A DNA stretch of 64,000 bases from Elusimicrobia bacterium RIFOXYA2_FULL_47_53 (GTDB lineage Bacteria; Elusimicrobiota; Endomicrobiia; Endomicrobiales; XYA2-FULL-47-53): contig MGVE01000020.1 of the NCBI GenBank assembly GCA_001800315.1, positions 94,641 through 158,640 on the forward strand, in the 5' to 3' direction. The notes beneath the pieces are model-generated. The model had not been told where the DNA came from. It worked only from the letters and a program-made list of their open reading frames with translations, and made no database searches. A program made the position numbers and the translations under genes. Positions 44,339 through 52,744 of the stretch are shown one piece after another (position 1 is the first letter of the stretch; each line of letters begins with the position of its first letter).

Positions 44339-45553
44339 ATGAAAAAAAGAATAGTTTACGCTGACCATAACGCCACGACGCCGCTGAGCCCGGAAGCGCT
44401 TGAGGCCATGGGGCCGTATTTAAAAACCGTATACGGCAACGCTTCAAGCCTGCATGTTTTCGGCCAGGAGTCAAAAAAGGCCCTTGAAGATGCCCGGGAG
44501 GCGATAGCGGGGCTTATTAACGCCGAGAAACCCGAAGAGATAATTTTTACTTCCGGCGGCACCGAGTCCGACAATATGGCGATAAAAGGGCTGGCTCTTT
44601 CAAGCCTTAACAAGGGAAAACATATAATCACAACGCAGGTGGAGCACCACGCGGTGCTAACGACCTGCGAGTATCTCGCCGCGAACGGTTTTAAGGCCGA
44701 TTTCGTGGGCGTGGATAAATTCTGCCGCGTTAATCCGAAAGATATTATTAATGCCGTAAAGCCCGACACTTTTCTTGTAAGCGTTATGCACGCGAACAAC
44801 GAAGTCGGAGTCATTGAGCCGATCGCCGAAATAGCGAAACTGCTGAATATTGAAAATGAAAAAAGGCGCTCCGCGGGGCATCCGAAAATATATTTTCACA
44901 CCGACGCGGTTCAGTCGGCGGGAAAACTAAAGCTTGATGTCGCGGCGCTCGGCGTGGACATGCTTTCCATTTCGGCGCACAAGTTTTACGGCCCTAAGGG
45001 CGTGGGCGCGATTTATGTCAAAAGGGGAACCCCGGTAGAGCCTATACTTCACGGCGGCCACCATGAGCGCAACCTGCGCGCCGGCACCGAGAATATAGCC
45101 GGCATCAAAGGCATGGCAAAAGCCCTTGAGGCCGCGTGCCGCGAGCGGGAAAAGGAACAGCCGCGGCTGTATTTCTTAAGAGACAGGCTTGAAAAAGGAA
45201 TCGTTGAGAAAATCCCCGAAACAACGGTCAACGGCCACTATCTTGAGAGAATTTCCGGCACGCTCAATGTCAGCTTTAAATATGTGGAAGGCGAGAGCCT
45301 GATGCTTTCATTAGACCTTGAAGGGATAGCGGCTTCTACCGGCTCGGCGTGCGCCTCAGGCAGTTCCGAGCCCTCCCATGTTTTAAAGGCCATGGGCGCC
45401 GATCCGGCCACGGCGCAGGGAGCCCTGCGTTTTTCGTTCGGGCACCAGAATACAGACGAGGATATTGACTATATACTTGAGGTCCTGCCTCGGATCGTGA
45501 GCCGCCTGAGGGCGATGTCGCCCTGGTGGGCAAAAGAGCATCCGCAGCAATAG
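44339..45553 (+). CDS. nifS: Cysteine desulfurase (NifS/IscS family)
   Basis: 404 residues. YADHNATTPLSPEALEAM opens the protein. The PLP Lys is in SISAHKFYGPKG and the catalytic Cys is in STGSACASGSSEPSHVL. It supplies sulphur, here most likely to the adjacent MnmA for tRNA thiolation. It starts 2 bases after mltG and ends 5 bases before mnmA. No IscU partner is beside it. Confidence 0.95.
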   Translation: MKKRIVYADHNATTPLSPEALEAMGPYLKTVYGNASSLHVFGQESKKALEDAREAIAGLINAEKPEEIIFTSGGTESDNMAIKGLALSSLNKGKHIITTQVEHHAVLTTCEYLAANGFKADFVGVDKFCRVNPKDIINAVKPDTFLVSVMHANNEVGVIEPIAEIAKLLNIENEKRRSAGHPKIYFHTDAVQSAGKLKLDVAALGVDMLSISAHKFYGPKGVGAIYVKRGTPVEPILHGGHHERNLRAGTENIAGIKGMAKALEAACREREKEQPRLYFLRDRLEKGIVEKIPETTVNGHYLERISGTLNVSFKYVEGESLMLSLDLEGIAASTGSACASGSSEPSHVLKAMGADPATAQGALRFSFGHQNTDEDIDYILEVLPRIVSRLRAMSPWWAKEHPQQ

Positions 45554-45558
45554 GTTCT

Positions 45559-46635
45559 ATGATGAATGATAAAAAAAATATCATGGTCGCTATGTCCGGC
45601 GGCGTGGATTCTTCCACGGCCGCTTTTCTGCTTAAAGAGCAGGGCTACGAAACGGTCGGAGTAACTCTTAAGCTCTGGCATTCCAACGACGACAAGCGCC
45701 GTCCCGGAGGCTGCTGCTCAACGGAAGATATTTCCGACGCGAGAAGGGTATGCAACTTTCTGGGCATCAGGCACTATGTTTTAAATATGGAAGAGGAATT
45801 TAAGTCCTGCGTGGTGGATAATTTCGCCGGCGAATATCTTTCTGGACGCACGCCGAACCCCTGTATAGTGTGCAACGAGAAAATTAAGTTCGGGCTTCTC
45901 ATGCAAAAAGCCGGCCAGATGAATTTTGATTATTTCGCGACCGGGCATTACGCGAGAGTTGAAAGGGAAGCCGGTTCCTTTGTCCTTAAAAAAGGCCTGG
46001 ATCAGCATAAGGACCAGTCCTATGTGCTCTACAGGCTGGGACAGAGCGAGCTTTCAAAACTTGTTCTGCCGCTTGGAGCCATGAAAAAACCCGAGGTCCG
46101 TGAGATTGCCCAAAAAAACAATATTCCCGCGGCGCACAAACCGGAGAGCCAGGAGATATGTTTTGTGGACGACGATTACGCCGATTTTCTTTCCTCGTAT
46201 ATTAAGGATTTCGGCTCTAAGGTAAAGCCGGGCGAAGTTGTTAACTCGGAAGGCAAAGTGCTTGGAAAACACAAAGGGCTTGTGTACTATACGGTGGGCC
46301 AGAGAAGCGGGCTTGGTATTTCTTACGAGTACCCTTTGTATGTCGTTAAGCTGGACACCAAAAACAACAGTCTTGTAGTCGGCAGGAAGCAGGAGGTTTA
46401 CTCCCGTGACATGGAAGTAGAATATGTTTCCTGGGTTTCAGGCAAAGAGCCCGCGCTGCCTCTGGAGTGCGATGTCAAGATAAGGTATCTGCATAGGCAG
46501 GCGCCGGCGGTTGTTTCGTCCTGCGAAAACGGCGTTAAGGTAAATTTCAAAGAGCCTCAGATGGCGATAACTCCCGGGCAGTCGGCTGTATTTTATCGCG
46601 GTGAAACGGCGCTTGGCGGCGGTTTGATTAAATAG
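45559..46635 (+). CDS. mnmA: tRNA-specific 2-thiouridylase
   Basis: 358 residues from the ATG at 45559, the first Met after the nifS stop. The PP-loop is AMSGGVDSSTAAFLL. The catalytic Cys pair lies in NPCIVCNEKIKFG and SQEICFVDDDY, and GHYARVER and DQSYVLYRL are typical. It thiolates U34 of Lys, Glu and Gln tRNAs with sulphur passed from the desulfurase. Confidence 0.95.
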   Translation: MMNDKKNIMVAMSGGVDSSTAAFLLKEQGYETVGVTLKLWHSNDDKRRPGGCCSTEDISDARRVCNFLGIRHYVLNMEEEFKSCVVDNFAGEYLSGRTPNPCIVCNEKIKFGLLMQKAGQMNFDYFATGHYARVEREAGSFVLKKGLDQHKDQSYVLYRLGQSELSKLVLPLGAMKKPEVREIAQKNNIPAAHKPESQEICFVDDDYADFLSSYIKDFGSKVKPGEVVNSEGKVLGKHKGLVYYTVGQRSGLGISYEYPLYVVKLDTKNNSLVVGRKQEVYSRDMEVEYVSWVSGKEPALPLECDVKIRYLHRQAPAVVSSCENGVKVNFKEPQMAITPGQSAVFYRGETALGGGLIK

Positions 46636-46649
46636 CCGGCCCGGCCGTC

Positions 46650-47200
46650 ATTCCGGAAATGTTCTGTCCGGAATCCACAAAGGCCTGTCATCCCTGAGAA
46701 ACACGGATCCAGTTAAACCACTGGATACCAGCTTCCGCTGGTATGACTACACAGAAAAAGTCTGCGAGGAACGAAGCAATCTCGCAGTAAAATGGTTTTG
46801 TAGCTGCGCAGCTTGCTGCGCGTTCCGTAAAGCGTCGTCATTCCGGAGAGTTTCTATCTGGAATCCACAAAGGCCTGTCATCCCTGAGAAACACGGATCC
46901 AGTTAAACCACTGGATACCAGCTTCCCAGACTGTGTCGTAACTGCCATTAACGAGGGCTTTGAGCTGTTGTCATGCTGAACGCAGTGAAGCATCTCGACG
47001 GTAACAATAACTTCGCGATCCTTCGCTAACGCTTAGGATGACATTGTGACACAGTCTGTCCGCTGGTATGACTACACGAAGAAGTTAACCGTTCACTTAA
47101 AACTTAATACTTACAACTTATAACTTAAAATATAACGAGACCCTTCACTTCGTTCAGGGTGACTTGATGTGTCTGTGAAAATCTTTCACAGCCAGGCCGC
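46650..47200. repeat. Repeat-rich intergenic region with a nested MITE-like element
   Basis: Units of the GTCATTCC...GGAATCC type are tandemly arranged. An empty palindrome ATACCAGC-TTCC-GCTGGTAT stands at 46725-46744. An occupied copy begins at 46915. About 75 bases before the empty and occupied palindromes are almost identical. A 32-base block, AACGAGACCCTTCACTTCGT and on (47134-47165), recurs at 52472-52503. No gene is found between 46636 and 47333. Confidence 0.8.
46927..47058 (+). mobile_element. MITE-like element (132 bp) with 3-bp target duplication, copy A
   Basis: Terminal inverted repeats CAGACTGTGTC / GACACAGTCTG. TCC precedes (46924-46926) and follows (47059-47061) the element. 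Removing the element plus one TCC restores the palindrome seen intact at 46725-46744 and 37255-37274. There is no coding capacity. Confidence 0.85.
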
Positions 47201-47214
47201 GCGTTTAGAAACGA

Positions 47215-47243
47215 TTTACATTTCTGACGAAATATAGTATATT
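47215..47243 (+). promoter_or_regulatory. Promoter of the enolase gene
   Basis: TTTACA (47215-47220), a 17-base spacer and TATATT (47238-47243), about 90 bases before the ATG at 47334. Confidence 0.6.
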
Positions 47244-47324
47244 AAGACACAGCGTAAAATAAAATCTGCCTTCCTAAAGCCCAAAAAAATCAACAGGCTA
47301 ATATATTAGGAGTGAGCAAAATAA

Positions 47325-48635
<1,311 letters not shown>

Positions 48636-48675
48636 GCTTCGCCGTTCCGATGCGGGTTTGGAACAGGAAAATATA

Positions 48676-48945
48676 ATGAAGATTCCCGGCCGCACAGCCT
48701 ATATTATCGGTGGGGCGATAGTTCTGCTGATTTTATTCGGAAACTCAGGTTTCCGCAGGCTTGTGCGGCGCTACTGGGAAATAAACAAGCTCCAGGGTAT
48801 GATAGTACAGCTTAAGAAGGAAAATGTCCTTTTAAGAAAAGAAGTTTACCTGCTTGAAAAAGATCCGTCCTATATAGAGCATATCGCGCGGCGGGAGCTT
48901 GGTTTTGTGGCCCGCGGCGAGGTTGAATACCGTTTCAAAAAGTAG
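48676..48945 (+). CDS. ftsB: FtsB/DivIC-type septum formation initiator
   Basis: About 90 residues from the ATG at 48676, with AGGAAA upstream. One transmembrane segment (about 7-24) is followed by a coiled coil (LQGMIVQLKKENVLLRKEV) and the family end YIEHIARRELGFVARGE. It would bridge FtsL and FtsQ in the divisome. The position after enolase is a common bacterial arrangement. Confidence 0.9.
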   Translation: MKIPGRTAYIIGGAIVLLILFGNSGFRRLVRRYWEINKLQGMIVQLKKENVLLRKEVYLLEKDPSYIEHIARRELGFVARGEVEYRFKK

Positions 48946-48974
48946 TTCATTCCGAAGCCCCTCCTCTCATAAAA

Positions 48975-50087
48975 ATGGAACAGAAACTTAAGGCCGTTTA
49001 CAACACTTCCGGGAAGCAAAAGGCAAAACTTGCCGCGAGGGCTCGTTTTGCTTCGTTCATGGAGATGTCCGAGCAGAAATTCGGGCACCTTATAATTGAA
49101 ACGGAAAAGGACCCGCTCTTTAAAAAATTTCTTTTTGCCGGCGGGCGCGGCGCCAGGCTGCTCAAGTATTCCAGGTTTCCCGGGGCCTCGTTTTCGTCTT
49201 CAACGATAGAGTTTAACGACGCGCTTGCCTGCGGAGGACAGCCGCTGGATGTGGAAGGTTTCAGCGAGGAAAGGGCAGGGGCGGTGGCAAGCGTCAGAAA
49301 GATAGGTCTTGAAAAATTCAGAAAATATTTCCTTGACAGCGAAGAGGCTTTGGAACCTGCTAAGCTGTGCTCAATATGCGGCATTTCCGAGCACGAACTC
49401 GCTTTGGTCATAGGGCTGGTCAACGATATAGCGGTACGAGGGGAGTTTTACCATCCTTCAGGCCTTAACCAGGAGGCCGAAAGCAATTATTTCAAGATAG
49501 CCTCTGTTGCTTATGATTCCGAGGGCTTTCCACTTATAAGTTTTTATTCCCCGAAATACGCCCAGGGCAGATATATTATTAACCGCGACACGCTTGAAGA
49601 TCTTAAGCGCTCGGGATATTTCAGCGAGGCGGAATTGCCGGGGATAGAAGCGCTTGTTAACAGGCTTGAAAAAATTAACTTAAGGAAATCCACAATATTC
49701 CAGGCAGTTTCAAATATCGCTCTCCGGCAAAAGGATTATATCACTTCGGGCAATGAATGCCGGCTCGTGGAGTTCACGCAGAAAGCGCTAAGCGCCGTAA
49801 TAGGGGTTGACAGCAGTATCGTCAGCAGGGCGATATACAAAAAAAGCGTTGAACTGCCGGACGGTACCGAGAAACCCATCAGCTTTTTCTTCCCGTCCAA
49901 ACAAGACCTATGCTCATTTATGATCAGGGATCTTATAGGCGGCGAAACAAGCGCTCTCAGCGACGACAGGATACGCAAAATACTGGCCGGCAGGCATAAC
50001 TTTGTGGTTTCAAGGAGAACCGTGGCGCTTTGCAGGAAAGAAAGCGGAATAGATACATACATTGTAAGAAGAAAAGCCAGAAAATAG
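48975..50087 (+). CDS. Divergent RNA polymerase sigma-54 factor (copy 2)
   Basis: 370 residues, clearly homologous in layout to the copy at 10108. The N-terminal FASFMEMSEQKFGHLIIETEKDPLF aligns with the core-binding start of copy 1. KINLRKSTIFQAV matches INLRKSLMHSV in copy 1. The DNA-binding part is GVDSSIVSRAIYKKSVELPDG, and the RpoN box is SRRTVALCRKESGI, altered at the usual Lys-Tyr. It lacks a Gln-rich region I. A -24/-12 promoter lies 110 bases after its stop, in front of a two-component operon. It may recognise a distinct promoter subset. Confidence 0.75.
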   Translation: MEQKLKAVYNTSGKQKAKLAARARFASFMEMSEQKFGHLIIETEKDPLFKKFLFAGGRGARLLKYSRFPGASFSSSTIEFNDALACGGQPLDVEGFSEERAGAVASVRKIGLEKFRKYFLDSEEALEPAKLCSICGISEHELALVIGLVNDIAVRGEFYHPSGLNQEAESNYFKIASVAYDSEGFPLISFYSPKYAQGRYIINRDTLEDLKRSGYFSEAELPGIEALVNRLEKINLRKSTIFQAVSNIALRQKDYITSGNECRLVEFTQKALSAVIGVDSSIVSRAIYKKSVELPDGTEKPISFFFPSKQDLCSFMIRDLIGGETSALSDDRIRKILAGRHNFVVSRRTVALCRKESGIDTYIVRRKARK

Positions 50088-50194
50088 GCTGTTATCCGGT
50101 TTGACGCGTTATGCACAGTATTATGTGCTATACCGCTTTGTGTCACCGGTAACAGCTATTGTTTTGCCTAAAAAACGCTCAACCGCTCGCGATC

Positions 50195-50211
50195 TGGCAT
50201 GGTTTTTGCTC
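50195..50211 (+). promoter_or_regulatory. Sigma-54 (-24/-12) promoter
   Basis: CTGGCATGGTTTTTGCT: GG at 50196-50197 and GC at 50208-50209 with exactly ten bases between. It is close to the consensus TGGCAC-N5-TTGCA. The expected start is near 50221, 34 bases before the ATG at 50255. Confidence 0.8.
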
Positions 50212-50254
50212 TACCCATTAAAGCGGGGCATGTAATAATACGGGCGGTGCTTAC

Positions 50255-50788
50255 ATGGTTAAGACTATCAACAAAAAAGAGATCCTGGTCGTTGACGACG
50301 AAAAAGAAATATGCAGGATGCTGGAAAAGGCTCTTAAAAATAATTACGCTGTTTCAAGCGTCGGCAACGGCGAGGACGCCATTGAATTTGTCAGCAAAAG
50401 AAAACCCAGGCTTGTGATACTTGATTTAAAACTGCCGGGTAAAAACGGAGCGGAGACATTAAGCGAGCTAAAGAAAAAAAGCGATTCTTTGCCGGTTATT
50501 TTGATATCCGGAATAAACGGAGCCAGCGCTGACGGATCCAGAGAGGCCGGCGCCGACGGTTTTATGGCAAAGCCCCTTGATATGAACAAACTTTCAAAAC
50601 TCGTGAGCCGGCTGGTTGGCGGCGATGTGGATTCTGTCTCCGGCCTGCCTTTGGCGATGGAGCCTTTTCTAAAAAGCGCGCTTAACGATATAGAGGATAA
50701 AAAAGTGGATTTAAACGGCGCGGTTAACAGGGTTATGAACAAATATATTAATTACCTGATCAGGAAATATAACAAAAACATTCATTGA
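50255..50788 (+). CDS. Response regulator with short C-terminal helical domain
   Basis: 177 residues. The receiver domain has ILVVDDEKEICRML, the phospho-Asp in LVILDLKLPGKNG, the Ser of VILISGING and the Lys of GFMAKPLD. The last ~50 residues (MEPFLKSALNDIEDKKVDLN) are helical, with no DNA-binding motif. It is the first gene behind the sigma-54 promoter, and its stop lies just before the hybrid kinase gene. Confidence 0.85.
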   Translation: MVKTINKKEILVVDDEKEICRMLEKALKNNYAVSSVGNGEDAIEFVSKRKPRLVILDLKLPGKNGAETLSELKKKSDSLPVILISGINGASADGSREAGADGFMAKPLDMNKLSKLVSRLVGGDVDSVSGLPLAMEPFLKSALNDIEDKKVDLNGAVNRVMNKYINYLIRKYNKNIH

Positions 50789-50808
50789 AACGCAAGGGGC
50801 CGCGTATC

Positions 50809-52389
50809 ATGGAAAAAGCTAAAATTATTGTAATAGACGACGATGAATCTATCTGTCGCCTCTGCCAGAAAATATTTGAGCGCGAAGGCTATGCGGCCGC
50901 GTTTTTTACTCAAAGCCTTGATGCTGTGGACCGCCTTAAGAAAGAACACTTTGATGTCGCCCTGATTGATCTCAGTATGCCCGGTAAAAATGGAATTGAA
51001 GTTATAAAAGATATTAAGGTGATATCGGAAGACACTTCGGTTCTTGTTATGTCGGCGTTTCCCACCGTTGAGAGCGTCGTGGAAAGCATGAAGCTTGGAG
51101 TCTGCGACTACATTTCAAAGCCCTTTGAGATTCAAGACCTCTCCGAAAAAGTGAGGCAGTGCCTTCAGGAGCACAAATTCACCTGCGATATCCGCGATAC
51201 CCAGGACCTGACCCGCCTCTACGAACTCAGCAGGGCGGTGGGCTCTTCCATGGAACCGTCCGAACTGCTGGATCATGTTTTAAATATCGCCATAAAATCG
51301 GTGGGGGCCGACGGCGGATTAATTTTGCTTGTAAACGAGAACAGCGCAAAACTTGAGCTGGGGCATATCGTGAAAGTGGATAACAAAGCCGCCGAAAAGA
51401 TAAGGAAAATCGGCATAGAAAAGATGGGAAAGTATGATTCCTACCGTGATGAATTTTACTTTATTATTCAGGACAGGGATTTAGAGAAAAATCACTCAAT
51501 AAAGAACCTGCTGACACTCCCGCTTAAGATCGGCGACGAGATCGTGGGCCTGATGTGCCTTGCGGTGGGATGCTGCGAGCGGATAATAAATAAAAGAGAC
51601 CTCCGCTTTCTGTCTATCTTCGCGGCGAATCTGGGGGTCACCGTCAAAGAGCTGCGGCTCCGCGGAAAAATCAAGGAAGTGGAAAAGATTAAATCCGAGT
51701 TTCTCAATAATGTCACCCATGAACTATGGACTCCTTTAACAGCTTTGCAGGGTGGGGTTGAACTGATGTTTGAGGGTGTGGGCGGCGCGCTGAACGATAA
51801 AGGAAGGGCGCTTGCTGAAATCTGCCGCAGAAACACATCAAAAATAGTTTCTCTTGTGTCGGATATTGTGGAATTTTCAAAGATTCAGTCCGGCTCCGAG
51901 AAGTACGACAACAGAAAATTGTCCTTAAACGATCTTATCTACGAAATACTTGACGAACTTAAGGATTTCGCCAAAGAAAAAAGTATTGATATCAACAGGC
52001 GCTTACACGATAAGCTTCCTTTCCTTGACGCTGACCCCGGTAAAATAAAAACGGCGCTGATTAATGTCATAGGCAACGCGATAAAGTTCACTCCCAAAGG
52101 CGGGGTTGTGGAAATAGTATCAAAGCCCGGGGCTGAAGATGATATACATATAACTGTAACCGATTCCGGGGCCAGGATACCGGAACGCGAGAGAGCCAGA
52201 GTTTTTGAGTCATTCTATCAGGTAGACGGCAGCGCCAGCCGTGAACATTGCGGGCTTGGCATCGGGCTTGCCGTTACAAAGACGATAGTGGAAAAGCACA
52301 ACGGCAAAATATGGCTTGAATCCGGAGCCGATTCCGGCAACAGTTTCCACATTTCCCTGCCTTTCATCAACAAAGAAGCTCTGCAATAA
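50809..52389 (+). CDS. Receiver-GAF-histidine kinase
   Basis: 526 residues from the ATG at 50809, with AAGGGG ahead of it. The order is receiver (IIVIDDDESICRL, ALIDLSMPGKNG, KPFE), then GAF (about 130-290: TRLYELSRAVGSSM), then HisKA with the phospho-His in NNVTHELWTPLTAL, then ATPase (NVIGNAIKFTPKGG, HCGLGIGLAVTKTIVE). The receiver at the N-terminus suggests it acts downstream of another kinase. It pairs with the small regulator upstream. Confidence 0.9.
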   Translation: MEKAKIIVIDDDESICRLCQKIFEREGYAAAFFTQSLDAVDRLKKEHFDVALIDLSMPGKNGIEVIKDIKVISEDTSVLVMSAFPTVESVVESMKLGVCDYISKPFEIQDLSEKVRQCLQEHKFTCDIRDTQDLTRLYELSRAVGSSMEPSELLDHVLNIAIKSVGADGGLILLVNENSAKLELGHIVKVDNKAAEKIRKIGIEKMGKYDSYRDEFYFIIQDRDLEKNHSIKNLLTLPLKIGDEIVGLMCLAVGCCERIINKRDLRFLSIFAANLGVTVKELRLRGKIKEVEKIKSEFLNNVTHELWTPLTALQGGVELMFEGVGGALNDKGRALAEICRRNTSKIVSLVSDIVEFSKIQSGSEKYDNRKLSLNDLIYEILDELKDFAKEKSIDINRRLHDKLPFLDADPGKIKTALINVIGNAIKFTPKGGVVEIVSKPGAEDDIHITVTDSGARIPERERARVFESFYQVDGSASREHCGLGIGLAVTKTIVEKHNGKIWLESGADSGNSFHISLPFINKEALQ

Positions 52390-52568
52390 CCACGGCCAAT
52401 AATCCTCCAACAATGCAACGCGGTCGTTCCGATTTCCCGCAGGGAGAGAAGAATATCGTCGTTGGATGAGAAACGAGACCCTTCACTTCGTTCAGGGTGA
52501 CTTTACATGTTCGGTGCAATCTTCACCGTCACGCCCCGGGCACTACCTGATGCCGGTTATTCCCGCGA
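52390..52568. repeat. Intergenic repeat block
   Basis: The 32 bases at 52472-52503 are identical to 47134-47165, and the following 40 bases look like a diverged continuation. There is no gene. Confidence 0.6.
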
Positions 52569-52597
52569 TTGACAAAAACCTTCCATTGTTCTATAAT
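52569..52597 (+). promoter_or_regulatory. Strong promoter of the membrane pyrophosphatase gene
   Basis: TTGACA (52569-52574), a 17-base spacer and TATAAT (52592-52597), both boxes consensus. A leader of about 140 bases precedes the ATG at 52745; I see no known riboswitch in it. Confidence 0.85.
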
Positions 52598-52744
52598 CTA
52601 CCCACATTCCTGGCTGAAACGCTTCCAGAATAAATCTGAAAACAATATCAAGAAGCGGTGTTACGGGCTGATTTTTTTACCTATTTGTTTATAGCGATGA
52701 AAATTGCCGCCCGGGCTTAGCAGGAGACTAAAAGGAGAGAAGTC

